Source of the DNA: Candidatus Baltobacteraceae bacterium
GTDB lineage: Bacteria; Vulcanimicrobiota; Vulcanimicrobiia; Vulcanimicrobiales; Vulcanimicrobiaceae
NCBI GenBank assembly: GCA_035502855.1
Contig: DATJTX010000023.1
Location: 1-64,000, forward strand
Length of the DNA stretch: 64,000 bases
Direction of reading: 5' to 3'
The notes below the pieces were generated by a model. The model had not been told where the DNA came from, did not search any database, and worked only from the letters and a program-made list of their open reading frames with translations. Below are positions 41,612 through 51,597 of the stretch, in pieces; position 1 is the stretch's first letter; each line of letters begins with the position of its first letter. A program made the translations under genes and the position numbers.

Positions 41612-42067
41612 TCACTCCTTGATCCAGCGTTCGAGATCGTGCTTACGCGAGACGTGCTCGTTGGGGGCAAAGAAAATCTTCAGTTCCCGTTCGGCCGCGC
41701 CTTTGCTGTCGCTGCCGTGCACGAGGTTACGGCCGATCGTTTGTGCCAGATCGCCGCGAATCGATCCCGGCGCTGCGGTAACCGGATTGGTGGCGCCGAT
41801 CAATTGGCGGCACGCTTCGATCGCGTTCTCGCCCTCGACCGCCATTGCCACCAGCGGAGCACTGGTGATAAAGCTCACCAGGTCGCCGAAGAACGGTTTG
41901 TCCTTGTGCTCCGCGTAGTGCTCCCGCGCTTTGTCGCCCGGAAGCTGCATGAGCTTCATCGCAATGATGATGTATCCGCGGCGCTCGATGCGCGAGATGA
42001 TTTCGCCGACGAGTCCGCGCGAAACGGCGTCGGGTTTACAGAGGATCAGCGTTGTTTCTAATGCCAT
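41612..42067 (-). CDS. ndk: Nucleoside diphosphate kinase
   Basis: A 151-aa protein from ATG 42067 ([20 protein letters not shown]). The active-site His is in [10 protein letters not shown] near residue 116. The Kpn loop and the C-terminal ERELKIFF are typical. It transfers the gamma-phosphate from ATP to NDPs. It is divergent from birA with a 38-bp gap that must hold both promoters. Confidence 0.96.
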   Translation of the reverse strand: MALETTLILCKPDAVSRGLVGEIISRIERRGYIIIAMKLMQLPGDKAREHYAEHKDKPFFGDLVSFITSAPLVAMAVEGENAIEACRQLIGATNPVTAAPGSIRGDLAQTIGRNLVHGSDSKGAAERELKIFFAPNEHVSRKHDLERWIKE

Positions 42068-42105
42068 AGCAGGCCCCGAATACGTCGCAGGCGCAAGCTC
42101 CACCT

Positions 42106-42885
42106 ATGGAGGCGGCCGAACATCCGTACGAGCGCGTCGAGCGCGAATTGCGTGGGACCGCCTTTGCACGTATCCGCTACCTGCGCCGTACCGGGAGCAC
42201 GAACGAAGATGCCGCCGCGCTGCTCGGCGATTCCGGCGCGTTCGGAACGTCCGTCGTCGCCGAAGAACAGACGCACGGCGCGGGCCGCAAGGGCCGCAGC
42301 TGGATCGCATCGCCGGGCAGCTCGCTGCTCGTTACCACGATCTTGCCCCGCTCGATCCCCGCATCGCACCTTTGGGTCGTTCCCTTCGGCGTCGCAATCT
42401 GCGTGCGCCGCGCGCTGCACGTGAGTGGAATTCCCAGCGACCTGCACTGGCCCAACGATCTGCTCACCGGCGGGAAGAAGATCGCCGGTATCCTCTGCGT
42501 TTCGCGCATCGCCGGTGACGAGGCGTGGGTTGGCGCCGGCGTCGGCATCAACGTTCATCGCCCGGCGGATGCCGATGCCTCGATCGCGCCCCCGCCGGCC
42601 TTCTGCGACGACGTCAACCCGAACGTCGATCGCGCTACGCTCCTGCGCGATGTTCTGCTGAACTACGAAGTGTGGAGCGACCAGCTCGAGATGCCGCAGC
42701 GCATCGCCCGCGTCTGGGAACGCTGGGCCGGGCTGCCAAAGCGCTATTCGATTCTCAAAGACGGCGAAACCGAACCGATCGACGTCACCGCTCTCGGTCT
42801 CTCGAATAACGGCGGACTCATCGTCCAGCATGACGACGGTCGTCGAGAAACCATTTCGCTCGCCGACGCGCGCGCTTTGCGTTAA
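42106..42885 (+). CDS. birA: Biotin--[acetyl-CoA-carboxylase] ligase
   Basis: A 259-aa protein without an N-terminal HTH, so a monofunctional class I ligase. Motifs: RRTGSTNEDAAALL, the biotinyl-adenylate loop GAGRKGRSWIASPG, LHWPNDLLTGGKKIAGILC with the catalytic Lys, and GAGVGINVH. A C-terminal SH3-like subdomain ends DGRRETISLADARAL. It biotinylates the carboxyl carrier protein for fatty acid synthesis. Confidence 0.93.
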   Translation: MEAAEHPYERVERELRGTAFARIRYLRRTGSTNEDAAALLGDSGAFGTSVVAEEQTHGAGRKGRSWIASPGSSLLVTTILPRSIPASHLWVVPFGVAICVRRALHVSGIPSDLHWPNDLLTGGKKIAGILCVSRIAGDEAWVGAGVGINVHRPADADASIAPPPAFCDDVNPNVDRATLLRDVLLNYEVWSDQLEMPQRIARVWERWAGLPKRYSILKDGETEPIDVTALGLSNNGGLIVQHDDGRRETISLADARALR

Positions 42886-42892
42886 ACAAGGG

Positions 42893-44413
42893 CTATTGCC
42901 CGAGCGTCTGATCGAAGAAGCGGTCGAGATCGCCGTGGAATTTCGCGAGCGATGGGACATGCAAGTAGACCATGTGGCCCGATTCGTAGTACCCGAACTG
43001 CACGTGCGAGCGCAGCGCCGGTTCAAGCCCGAGATGCGAGAACGTCCATTCGGCGGCGCCGAAGGGCGTGGCCATGTCGAAGTAGCCCGCGCCGACGAAG
43101 ACGCGCAGATTCTGATTCTGGGTCATCGCCTGCTGAAGGTCCGAACTCGTGGTCGGTGCGATCCACGGGAAGGTTCCCTTGCGGGTGTAGTCCCACTGTT
43201 GATTGATGTCGCCGTCGCACTCTGTGTACGTCTCGTCGCTCTTCCAGCCCAGCTCGTCGCGCACGTACGAGAGAAATGCCGCCTGGAATCCGGGATCGGT
43301 GGCGGCGTCGGCCGGATCGTAGGTCGCCGAATCGTTGAGCGGGTCGATGTCGTACCCGACGTAGCGCGCATCGAGCCGCCCGGTCAGTTGACCGCTTTCG
43401 TGCAGCAGCTCCTTCTCGTAGCGCCACGGCAGCACGCGCAGATCGGCTTGCTCGATGTAGTGCGTGCTCAGGCCGATGAGGTGTGAAAGCTGCGCCGCGA
43501 TCTGCGTGAACTGCCCGTGCGAGAGGCGATCGCCTTGCATGAGCGCCGAAGCATACGGCCCGTTCGCGAACGCGCGCGCCTGATCGACGACGCTCTGCAG
43601 CGTGCCCCTGTTCGGCGATTTCGAATGATACCAGTTCACCGCCGCTTCGGTGGGAAGGTAGGTGATGAAAGCGAGGTCGTTACCCGGGCCCGGCATGATC
43701 GTGTCGAAATCGAGCACCGACGAGAGCAAGATCACGCCGTTGAACGCCATCGAATCGTTGCTCTGCAGATAGTTGACGAGCACCGCCGAGCGCGGCGTTC
43801 CGTAGCTTTCGCCGAGTAAAAACTTCGGTGAGTTCCAGCGGCCGTTGCGCGTCACATATTGGTAGATAAAGGCGCCGAACGCCGCCGCATCCTGATCGAT
43901 GCCATAGACCGTCTTCGGATCGACCTTCGGCATCAAGCGGCTATAGCCGGTACCGGGCGCGTCGATGTACACCAGATCCGACTTATCGAGCAGGCTGTAC
44001 TCGTTGTTCACCAGATGATACGGCGGCCCGATGTTGTGCCCGGCGTTGGGAAACTCCACCCGGCGCGGGCCGAGCGCGCCCATGTCGAGCGGAACGCTGG
44101 CGCAACCCGGGCCGCCGTTGTAGAGAAAGGTTACCGGACGCCGATTCGGATCGGCGCCGTCTTCGGTGTAGGCGATGTAGAAGACGCGGGCTTCGGGCGC
44201 ACCTTTGTCGGTCTTGATCAGAATCGTTCCCGCGGTCGCCGTGTACGCGATCGTGCGGCCGCCGATCGTGACGTCGTGGTGCGTCGATACCGTCTCCGAG
44301 CGCGGAACGTGCGCCGACGGAGAGGGTGTGGCCGGCGCGTCAGCCGCCTGTGCGACCGACGAGACAGCGAAAAGCGCGCCGACCAGAGCGGCGAGAACAT
44401 GTCGTGCTTGCAT
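42893..44413 (-). CDS. Secreted serine carboxypeptidase (peptidase S10)
   Basis: A 506-aa protein with signal peptide MQARHVLAALVGALFAVSSV followed by AQA. S10 motifs: FLYNGGPGCASVPLDMG, the nucleophile in FLLGESYGTPRSAV, the Asp region GYFDMATPFGAAEW and the His in YESGHMVYLH near the C-terminus. It acts outside the cytoplasm, trimming C-terminal residues from peptides. It is tail-to-tail with birA, 7 bp apart. Confidence 0.9.
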   Translation of the reverse strand: MQARHVLAALVGALFAVSSVAQAADAPATPSPSAHVPRSETVSTHHDVTIGGRTIAYTATAGTILIKTDKGAPEARVFYIAYTEDGADPNRRPVTFLYNGGPGCASVPLDMGALGPRRVEFPNAGHNIGPPYHLVNNEYSLLDKSDLVYIDAPGTGYSRLMPKVDPKTVYGIDQDAAAFGAFIYQYVTRNGRWNSPKFLLGESYGTPRSAVLVNYLQSNDSMAFNGVILLSSVLDFDTIMPGPGNDLAFITYLPTEAAVNWYHSKSPNRGTLQSVVDQARAFANGPYASALMQGDRLSHGQFTQIAAQLSHLIGLSTHYIEQADLRVLPWRYEKELLHESGQLTGRLDARYVGYDIDPLNDSATYDPADAATDPGFQAAFLSYVRDELGWKSDETYTECDGDINQQWDYTRKGTFPWIAPTTSSDLQQAMTQNQNLRVFVGAGYFDMATPFGAAEWTFSHLGLEPALRSHVQFGYYESGHMVYLHVPSLAKFHGDLDRFFDQTLGQ

Positions 44414-44422
44414 ATCTTCCGT

Positions 44423-44638
44423 TTATTTAACGACGCCGCCCAACAAAACGCCTGCACCCGAAAGCGCGGACTTCGCCTGCACCTCCACGCCGCCGTCGAT
44501 CGAGAGGCAAAGATTCGAAGGAGTGTTGACGCTGGGCGGTTTCGGAATCATCTTGGCCGAGATCCCCGCATCCTTGAGCGCCTTGGTGGCAATCATCGTA
44601 TCGGCATTGCTGCCGAAAAACAAAATCAAGTCCGCCAT
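44423..44638 (-). CDS. DUF3343-like small protein (putative Se/S carrier)
   Basis: A 71-aa protein, ATG at 44638. LILFFGSNADTMIATKALKD and ISAKMIPKPPSVNTPSNLCL match the DUF3343 pattern of an acidic first helix, then a Pro-rich loop before SS-C-G. Here the Cys lies in SNLCLSI rather than SSCG, so a sulphur or selenium carrier role is doubtful. It sits between the chemosensory genes and the S10 peptidase gene, all leftward. Confidence 0.65.
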   Translation of the reverse strand: MADLILFFGSNADTMIATKALKDAGISAKMIPKPPSVNTPSNLCLSIDGGVEVQAKSALSGAGVLLGGVVK

Positions 44639-44649
44639 GACCTTGGAAC

Positions 44650-45987
44650 CTAGCCCGCCTCTCCGGTTACGAGTTGTGTTAGCGCGGCCGCGACCTCGTT
44701 CAGCTCCGAGACGCGATTTGCGGCCTGTTGCATGCGGCTGCTCATCTCTTGCGAAAGCGTATCGATCACGGTAACGTCGCTCTCGATCTCCTGATTGACC
44801 GCTTTCAGCTCCCCGAGCTTCGGTGACGGATTTCCTTCGGCTGCCATTTCATCGATCAATGCACCGGCGCGTTCGACCGCGGCCTTCGTCATCGCAACGT
44901 GGTCGCCCGAAACCTCGCTGCCGACGATCACCACGCCGAGCTCCTTGGCGGCGCGCCGAACCTGCTTGCTGCGCTGATCGAGCGTATTCGAGAGCACTTG
45001 CACGACCAGCACGCCGAAAATGATCGCGATGATCATCGCGATCACGCCCCATAAGATGAGCGTGGTCGTGGTGTGATTGATGATACCGGTCAGGTTCGCC
45101 AGCGGCGTCCCGTACCAGCGCGCGCCGAGCACGTGCTGCTGATCGTCGACGATCGGATCGATGCGCACGAGATACTGCGTGCCGCCCTCGGTATCGACCC
45201 CAACGTACGGCTGGCCGCTCGCGACCACATTGGCCGCGGGGGCGACCTGCTGATCGACCGTGCGGGTCCCATCCGGCTCTTGGATCGTGCTCGAGATGAT
45301 CGCATCGCCTTCCAGAATCGCCGATGCGCCGCCGAGCGCCGCCGTCGTCTGATCGACCAAATCGTAGAAGTGGTTGAGCAGAACGCCGCCGTACACCACG
45401 CCGATCGTGCGCTCGTTCTCGTCGCTGATCGGCGCCGCGGCAATGATCGCCAGGCCCTTGTCGATCTGCTCCGCGGTGCCTTTCCCGTCGCTCGAGCGAA
45501 TGCTGGCCTGCGCCTGCGGCGCCAGACCTTCGCCCGCCAAGACGCTCGGTCCGAGGATGGTCGCCGTGCTCACGGTTTCGCCGGTCAGCGCGCGCTGAAC
45601 GAGCGGATCGTTCTTGAGCGAGCCCGGTTGCGCACCGTTTGCGCGCGCAATCACATTTCCGTTCACGTCCGTGACGGTGAGAAATGAGAGTCCCGAGGTA
45701 CGCGCCGCGTTGGCGAGTTGATCGGTCAGCGAACCGACGTTATGCGATTGAACGCTCTTGCGCAGCGTGTCGCTTACCGCGTCTTGTGCGACAAGCAGAC
45801 GAATCTGGTCCTTACGCGAGTCCCAATAGCCTTGGAACGCGCCCGATCCATTCGTCACCTGCGTCTTCCCGAGCGCGGTAAGGTCGCGCTGCAGCACGAC
45901 ACGCGACGCGATCACGCTCACCAAGAAAAAGAAGACGATCGTCGCGACGATCGTACCTAGGAGGCGTACCCGTAGACTCATCCTCAT
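44650..45987 (-). CDS. Cache-domain membrane sensor lacking a signalling domain (A)
   Basis: A 445-aa protein, ATG at 45987 overlapping the MCP stop (ATGA). Membrane helices lie at about residues 9-30 and 305-330 ([20 protein letters not shown]). A periplasmic Cache region lies between, with [20 protein letters not shown] and the repeat-like second half [20 protein letters not shown]. The cytoplasmic about 110 residues hold [20 protein letters not shown] and a coiled coil ([20 protein letters not shown]). There is no HAMP-MA, kinase or cyclase domain. It shares this tail with the gene at 47737. Confidence 0.75.
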   Translation of the reverse strand: MRMSLRVRLLGTIVATIVFFFLVSVIASRVVLQRDLTALGKTQVTNGSGAFQGYWDSRKDQIRLLVAQDAVSDTLRKSVQSHNVGSLTDQLANAARTSGLSFLTVTDVNGNVIARANGAQPGSLKNDPLVQRALTGETVSTATILGPSVLAGEGLAPQAQASIRSSDGKGTAEQIDKGLAIIAAAPISDENERTIGVVYGGVLLNHFYDLVDQTTAALGGASAILEGDAIISSTIQEPDGTRTVDQQVAPAANVVASGQPYVGVDTEGGTQYLVRIDPIVDDQQHVLGARWYGTPLANLTGIINHTTTTLILWGVIAMIIAIIFGVLVVQVLSNTLDQRSKQVRRAAKELGVVIVGSEVSGDHVAMTKAAVERAGALIDEMAAEGNPSPKLGELKAVNQEIESDVTVIDTLSQEMSSRMQQAANRVSELNEVAAALTQLVTGEAG

Positions 45988-47666
45988 GCCGTTACCCCCT
46001 CCGTGCCGGACTCGCTCACTTTATATTGGGCAAGACGCGAATCGATCTTCCCGGCGAGATCGTTCATTTGGTCGACCGACTCCATCATGCGTTGTGCCGC
46101 ATCGGTAACTTCCTTGTTGACGTAGGTCAGCACTTCCACCGACGACGCGTTCTGCTGCGAAATCGACGAGATGTCGGAGAACGCCTTGCTGACGTCGTCC
46201 GATTGGCGCGTCATCGATTGGGTCGCCTTCAGGTTCAGCGAAACCGACTTCGTGATCTCTTCGATCTGCCGGATCACCTGATACGAGTTTGCGCTCATCG
46301 CGCGCGTCACCGAACTGATCTCGCTGATCTGCTGGTTGGCGGTGAGAACGGCCGAGACGATCTCTTGCAGTGCTCCCGAAGCCGAATTCGTGCTGCCCGT
46401 GCTCTCCTCGACGCGCTCGGTCAACCGTTCCATCGCGCCGACGACTTCCGAGATCACCGCCTGCGTCGAGGTGATGTGCCCGGCGATTTCTTTTGTTGCC
46501 TGCACGCTGCCGTCGGCGAGTTTGCGAATCTCGCTCGCGACGACGGCGAACCCGCGGCCATGCTCGCCGGCGCGCGCAGCTTCGATCGCGGCATTGAGCG
46601 CGAGCAAATTCGTCTGCTCGGCGATCCGGTCGATGACTTTGACGATGTCGCCGATCTGCTCCGAATTGTTGCCGAGCTGACTGATGTCTTCGCCCAGGTC
46701 GCTGATGGTCGTGCGAATCGTGTGCATGCCGTCGATGATCGTACCGATCGCGGTGCCGCCGCGTTCGGCCGTGCGCGAGGTTTCGGTCGAGATGCTCGAA
46801 AGCGAATCGACCTGCGCGGCGACCTCTTCGATCGAGCTTGCCATGTTGGAAACGGCGAGCGCCGTCTCGTCGAGGCTGCGCGTCTGTTCCTCTGCCGCCG
46901 CGGCAATCGTGGTGATCGCCTCGGTCAGAACGCCCACCTTCGAGGTCGCTTCCTCGACGATGCGCGACTGCTCCTGAATCCCCTCATCGAGTTGACCTTG
47001 TGCGACCGACGCGCCTTCGATGACGGCAAGCGCGGTCGAAGCGGTGGTCCGCAGTTCGGTTCCGGCTTCGCCCAAGTTGCCCGCGTTGGCGTGCAGCTGG
47101 CGCAAGAACTCGCGCATCCCGAAAATCAGCTTGTTGAGCGCGATCGCGAGATCTTGGAGCGCGGCGTCGCTCACCGCGATGTTCTTGGTGAAGTCGCCCT
47201 GTGAAACTTCGCGAATGCCGGCGGCGAGCGCCGCCAGGCTGCCGGAGGACGAACTGCCGTTGGTCTCACCGCGCGGAAGCGCCACGCGGGTGGTCGCGCG
47301 GAATGCCAACTGGCCGGGAGCCGTCTCGCTCGACCCGTCAGGCGGTTCGATCTCGCCGTAGAAGAGGGCGCTGACGACGACGCCCGGGATCAGTACGAAG
47401 AGCGCGCTCACCAGCGGATCGCCGCCGCCGTGCTGCTGGCGCGAGGTGTAATCGGCGACGGCCGCCAGCAATGAGAGCGGCAAGCCGGCCCAGAATCCGG
47501 CTGCGGCCGCGACGAGCGCGACGATGACGATGAGCGGGGCTTCGATCGGGAAGGAGGACCCGAACCAGGCAACCAGCCCACACGCCACGACGCCAAGAAG
47601 TGCCGAGACTACACGGGCGGGCAGACTCATCTGCGCCCGGAGACCGGCAAGGTAGCCAGAGATCAC
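45984..47666 (-). CDS. Methyl-accepting chemotaxis protein without periplasmic sensor
   Basis: A 560-aa protein. The N-terminal about 110 residues are hydrophobic with three to four membrane helices and almost no periplasmic loop. A long linker follows, then the MA domain, with the kinase-contact tip [20 protein letters not shown] and [20 protein letters not shown]. Coiled-coil adaptation regions surround the tip. It should interact with CheA/CheW, which are not in the window. Flanked by two Cache-only sensors, it may receive their signals. Confidence 0.88.
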   Translation of the reverse strand: MISGYLAGLRAQMSLPARVVSALLGVVACGLVAWFGSSFPIEAPLIVIVALVAAAAGFWAGLPLSLLAAVADYTSRQQHGGGDPLVSALFVLIPGVVVSALFYGEIEPPDGSSETAPGQLAFRATTRVALPRGETNGSSSSGSLAALAAGIREVSQGDFTKNIAVSDAALQDLAIALNKLIFGMREFLRQLHANAGNLGEAGTELRTTASTALAVIEGASVAQGQLDEGIQEQSRIVEEATSKVGVLTEAITTIAAAAEEQTRSLDETALAVSNMASSIEEVAAQVDSLSSISTETSRTAERGGTAIGTIIDGMHTIRTTISDLGEDISQLGNNSEQIGDIVKVIDRIAEQTNLLALNAAIEAARAGEHGRGFAVVASEIRKLADGSVQATKEIAGHITSTQAVISEVVGAMERLTERVEESTGSTNSASGALQEIVSAVLTANQQISEISSVTRAMSANSYQVIRQIEEITKSVSLNLKATQSMTRQSDDVSKAFSDISSISQQNASSVEVLTYVNKEVTDAAQRMMESVDQMNDLAGKIDSRLAQYKVSESGTEGVTA

Positions 47667-47736
47667 GACTCCCCCTTCCGGGTGGCGAATCGACGGATAC
47701 TAAGGATTGACGGTCGAAAACGCCGTGACCTTTAGG

Positions 47737-49011
47737 CTAATTTCTGCTCGGCCGCGCGCCGGCAACGAGTTCGTCCAGCGCCCGAGCAACCTCGCTGAGC
47801 CGCTCCACCCGGGCGGCGGCATCGCGCATGCGGGCCGCAAGCTCCGCGGTCAGCGTGTCGATGACCACGACGTCGTCGACGGCTCGATGTGCGAGGTCGC
47901 GCAGCTGCGTGATCCGCGCCCCGTCGCCCGCTTCGGCCACGACGATCGAACGAATCTCCTCCAGGGTGGCGCGCGTCTTGACCACGTGATCGCCTGAGAC
48001 TTCGCCGCCGACCACCAACACCTTGAGCTCTTGGGCCGACTCGTTGACCTCTTCGCTGCGCCGGATGATCGCACGCCCGATGCGCGAGGCCGAATACATC
48101 CCGGCGATCAGCGCGAAGACCAGACCGATCGCACCCCACAGCACGATTTGTCCCAGCGTGTGGTTGACCACCGCATCGAACTGGGCGAACGGGATCCCGA
48201 ACCAGTATGCGCCGATGACGCTGCCGTCGTACGAAGCGAGCGGCGCGATCATCACGTAGTAATCGACACCGTCGATCTTCTGTTCCCCGGTGAAATCGTT
48301 GCGGTTCGCGACCGCGTTGGCGTTCGGAACGGTCAGCCCGACTTCTTTGACGCCTTCTTTCGTCGCGATCGAGGTCGCGACGAGCGACCCGTTGACCGCG
48401 ATGCCGGCCTGACCGCCGGTGAGATGACTCACGTCATCGACGAACTTCGTCGTCGAATCGAGAACGGTGCCGCCGTAGAGCGTGCCGAGAACCACGCCGT
48501 TGAGGTTCACCGGCGAGGCGGTGACGATCGCTAAGGCCGGCGCGTTCGCCGACACACCGAGCGCGATCAGCTCGGGGCCGTCGAGCAGCTTGGGGCCGCC
48601 GATCAAAAAATTGCCGAGCGCGCTCTTCACGACGCCGTCGCCGGCAAGCGAACCGGCGGCCGGGCGATTTCCGGCGAGCACTTTCCCCTTGGCATCGGTG
48701 ACCACGACGAACGATAGCCCGCCCGAGATCGCGGTATCGTTGACGATCGATTGCAACGCATTCACGTCGCGTTCGGCAAGCGCCCGCGCGAGCGAGGGTT
48801 GCGCGGCTGCCTGGAGCATCAGCGTGCGCGTTTGCTCGACCCGTGAGGCCACCGCACTCGAGAGCGCGTTCGACCCCGCCTCGACGCTTTGCGAGGCCAG
48901 CGCCTTGACGTCGTTGCGCAATCCGAAGTTCACACCGACGAGCAGCAAGACGAACGCGAGAACCATGACGATTACGAGCATCGCGATCAGACGCGCGCGA
49001 AGACCCACCAC
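47737..49011 (-). CDS. Cache-domain membrane sensor lacking a signalling domain (B)
   Basis: A 424-aa paralogue of the sensor at 44650. Membrane helices lie at about residues 8-30 and 280-300. A Cache region holds GGLSFVVVTDAKGKVLAGNR and LAIVTASPVNLNGVVLGTLY. The cytoplasmic tail holds KVLVVGGEVSGDHVVKTRAT then DVVVIDTLTAELAARMRDAA. The tail is the same length and pattern as sensor A. It lies upstream of the MCP gene, separated by 70 bp. Confidence 0.75.
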   Translation of the reverse strand: MVGLRARLIAMLVIVMVLAFVLLLVGVNFGLRNDVKALASQSVEAGSNALSSAVASRVEQTRTLMLQAAAQPSLARALAERDVNALQSIVNDTAISGGLSFVVVTDAKGKVLAGNRPAAGSLAGDGVVKSALGNFLIGGPKLLDGPELIALGVSANAPALAIVTASPVNLNGVVLGTLYGGTVLDSTTKFVDDVSHLTGGQAGIAVNGSLVATSIATKEGVKEVGLTVPNANAVANRNDFTGEQKIDGVDYYVMIAPLASYDGSVIGAYWFGIPFAQFDAVVNHTLGQIVLWGAIGLVFALIAGMYSASRIGRAIIRRSEEVNESAQELKVLVVGGEVSGDHVVKTRATLEEIRSIVVAEAGDGARITQLRDLAHRAVDDVVVIDTLTAELAARMRDAAARVERLSEVARALDELVAGARPSRN

Positions 49012-49114
49012 CCAAGCACCTCATATGCGAACTTCTAACTCAGGACACAAGAAGCGTAGTGGTGCGACGTGAAGGCGCCGATAAGCCGGCGTTATCGCAA
49101 CCTTAACGGAACGT

Positions 49115-49657
49115 TCAGCGTTCGTTACGCGCCCGCGAGATGCGTTTGTCGCAGGCCTCGCAAAAATGCGACATCTTATTGTCGGTTTCGAAGATGGAAT
49201 TCGAATAATACATCGCGCAGCGCGCGTTGTAACAGTGGCGCAGTCCGAACGCGTGGCCGAGCTCATGCACGCATTCCTTGAGCGTGCGTTGGAAGAGCAC
49301 GTTGGGGTCGGGTTCTTCGCCGTAGTACTCCGAGCGCAGCCGGTGCAGCGATACGGCGGCAACACCCTGTGCCTCGTCGGCGTCGCCGTAGATAAAGCGA
49401 TGGGACGTCTTGTAGAGATCGTACTCCGTCAGCGCGAGGTACGTGCCGGCGCCGTCGGGATTGGCACGGCGCACGCGAGCGACGAGGGTCGAGAGAAACA
49501 ACTGCGCGCGTGTCGCGTTGAGCGAACTGCGCGGCACCGCGAGCGCTCGCTCGATCTGCACGGTCGAAAGAAACCGCTCTTCCAAACACGGGGCCAGCCG
49601 GTCGAGAAAAAGGCCATCCATGGCGTTGATCGGGACGATGCGGATACGCGACTCCAT
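49115..49657 (-). CDS. amzA: Archaemetzincin-like zinc metalloprotease
   Basis: A 180-aa protein from ATG 49657 (MESRIRIVPINAMDGLFLDR). The motif ECVHELGHAFGLRHCYNARC followed by AMYYSN and MSHFCEACDKRI fits the archaemetzincin signature HExxHxxGxxHC...CxM with a second CxxC zinc site. Family members are single-domain cytoplasmic proteases of unclear substrate. It is divergent from acpS, 57 bp away. Confidence 0.9.
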   Translation of the reverse strand: MESRIRIVPINAMDGLFLDRLAPCLEERFLSTVQIERALAVPRSSLNATRAQLFLSTLVARVRRANPDGAGTYLALTEYDLYKTSHRFIYGDADEAQGVAAVSLHRLRSEYYGEEPDPNVLFQRTLKECVHELGHAFGLRHCYNARCAMYYSNSIFETDNKMSHFCEACDKRISRARNER

Positions 49658-49714
49658 TTTCACCCGGCGCTTCGACCAAAAGGTGCGCGCCTCCCGGCTG
49701 CGAAGGGCGTCCTG

Positions 49715-50077
49715 ATGATCGTCGGCATCGGCATCGATCTCGCGGAGGTCGAACGTTATCGCTTCGACGAGCGCGAACTCGCGTGGTTCGCGCGCAAAGT
49801 CTATACGGAAGAAGAGATGGCGTACGCGATGCGCAAGCGCCACTGGCCCGAGCGTCTGGCCGGATTCTTTGCCGCGAAGGAAGCCGCGCGTAAAGCGTTC
49901 GGACACGCGATACCCTGGCGGCTCGTCGGCGTTTCGCACGAGCGCAGCGGAAAACCGGTGGTGCGCTTTTACGGCGATGCGGAGCGGCTTCCCGCGGCGC
50001 GCTCCCTCACTCGGGTTCATCTGACCATCACGCACTCGGTCACGACGGCAGCGGCGGTCGTCATCCTCGAATCGTGA
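49715..50077 (+). CDS. acpS: Holo-[acyl-carrier-protein] synthase
   Basis: A 120-aa protein from ATG 49715, starting MIVGIGIDLAEVERYRFDER, the AcpS signature. RLAGFFAAKEAARKAFGH holds the Mg-binding Glu and the basic helix, and HLTITHSVTTAAAVVI is the C-terminal strand. It attaches 4'-phosphopantetheine to ACP. Its stop overlaps the GTG of the next gene by 4 bp. Confidence 0.94.
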   Translation: MIVGIGIDLAEVERYRFDERELAWFARKVYTEEEMAYAMRKRHWPERLAGFFAAKEAARKAFGHAIPWRLVGVSHERSGKPVVRFYGDAERLPAARSLTRVHLTITHSVTTAAAVVILES

Positions 50078-51597
50078 TCGAGGTTCTCACGCCCAGCGAG
50101 ATGCGCGACGCGGACGCGCAAGCGACCGCGGCCGTCGGCGCGCCCGTGCTCATGCGGGCAGCCGGAGCGCACGTCGCCGCCTACATTCGCGGCGTGGCGG
50201 CGAATGGACGTATCGTCGCGTTCGCGGGTCCCGGCAACAACGGCGGCGACGCCTATGCGGCGCTCGCGCAGCTCGACGGCGGTTACGAGCGCATCGTCTA
50301 CGGCCCGCACGAGATCGCCGGATCGCCGGCGCGCGCCGAAGCGATCGAAGCGGCGCGAACGGCCGGCGTCGTCCTGCGTCCGTTACCGGAAACCGACGCC
50401 GCCGCGCGGGCGGCGCTCGAGAGCTGCGCCTGCGCAATCGACGCGCTCTTCGGAACCGGCGCGCGTCTGCCGCTGGAATCGCGCTACCTTGCGCCCGTGC
50501 GCGCGCTCGACGCCCGCGAACGGCGCGTGATCGCGCTCGACATTCCGAGCGGCGTCGACGCACTCACCGGTGCCGTTCCGGGCGAAGCCGTGCGCGCCGC
50601 CGCGACGATCACGCTGGCCGCGATGAAACCCGGGCTGCTCTTCGAACCGGCACGCGCGTATTGCGGCGAACTCTGGGTCGCCGACATCGGTATCGACGCC
50701 TCGACGCTGCGCGCGCACGCAAAGACCTTTGCCGCGCTCGATGACGCCGCATTTCTCGAGCTGCTTCCAAAACGCGCCCGCGACGCCGACAAACGCAGCG
50801 CCGGCGCGCCGCTGATCATCGCCGGCTCAGCGCAGTTTCCCGGTGCGGCCGTGCTCTGCGCGCGCGCCGCCGCGCGCGCAGGCGCCGGCTACGTGACGGT
50901 CGCAAGCACCCCGCAAGCCGCGCCGGCGCTGCACGCGCACCTGACCGAGCAGGTCGTGGTGACGTTTGCGAAAGAGCCGGTCGAAGCGGCGCGCGACGAT
51001 CTGCTCGATACCGCCAAGCGCAACAGCGCGGCCGGCATCGGACCCGGGCTTGCGCTCGACGATGCAACCGGAGCGATCGTGCGCGGTTTCGCGGAGCGCT
51101 GCGAGCTGCCGATGGTCATCGATGCGAGCGCGCTCTTTCATTTTTCCAAAGCGCTCGAACTTCTTCGCGGCAAACGCTGCGTGCTCACACCTCATGAGGG
51201 AGAGTTCGCGCGCCTATCCGGTTTGGGAACGATCGCGCCCGGAACGCGCGTGCAGCGGCTGCGCGAATTCACGGCGCGCACCGGCATTACCACGCTGCTG
51301 AAGGGGCCGGCGACGCTGATCGACGACGGCAACGTCACGCATATCAATCCGACCGGGACCAGTGCACTCGCCACCGCGGGAACGGGCGACGTGCTGACCG
51401 GCATCATCGCAACGCTGCTCGCGCAAGGGCTCTCACCGGTCGACGCAGCCCGCGCCGGCGCGTACTGGCACGGCTTGGCGGCCCGGCGCTGCGCGGCGCA
51501 GCGGCCGGTCGGCGTGATTGCCGGCGACTTACCCGAAGCGCTCGCGGGAGCGCTTCCGCCGCGCGTTCCGCCCTCGAGTCTGTTACGCTACGCTTGA
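50074..51597 (+). CDS. nnrD: Bifunctional NAD(P)H-hydrate epimerase/dehydratase
   Basis: A 507-aa fusion with GTG start. The N-terminal YjeF_N epimerase domain holds IVAFAGPGNNGGDAYAAL and ALDIPSGVDALTG (residues about 1-210). The C-terminal ribokinase-like ADP-dependent dehydratase domain holds LTPHEGEFARLSG and TSALATAGTGDVLTGIIATL. It repairs hydrated NAD(P)H. The acpS-nnr order is common in bacteria. Confidence 0.95.
   Translation: MIEVLTPSEMRDADAQATAAVGAPVLMRAAGAHVAAYIRGVAANGRIVAFAGPGNNGGDAYAALAQLDGGYERIVYGPHEIAGSPARAEAIEAARTAGVVLRPLPETDAAARAALESCACAIDALFGTGARLPLESRYLAPVRALDARERRVIALDIPSGVDALTGAVPGEAVRAAATITLAAMKPGLLFEPARAYCGELWVADIGIDASTLRAHAKTFAALDDAAFLELLPKRARDADKRSAGAPLIIAGSAQFPGAAVLCARAAARAGAGYVTVASTPQAAPALHAHLTEQVVVTFAKEPVEAARDDLLDTAKRNSAAGIGPGLALDDATGAIVRGFAERCELPMVIDASALFHFSKALELLRGKRCVLTPHEGEFARLSGLGTIAPGTRVQRLREFTARTGITTLLKGPATLIDDGNVTHINPTGTSALATAGTGDVLTGIIATLLAQGLSPVDAARAGAYWHGLAARRCAAQRPVGVIAGDLPEALAGALPPRVPPSSLLRYA

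Noticed and set aside
46026-47204. 392-aa frame antisense to the MCP gene
   Set aside because: Shadow of the MCP coding region, with no motif or binding site.
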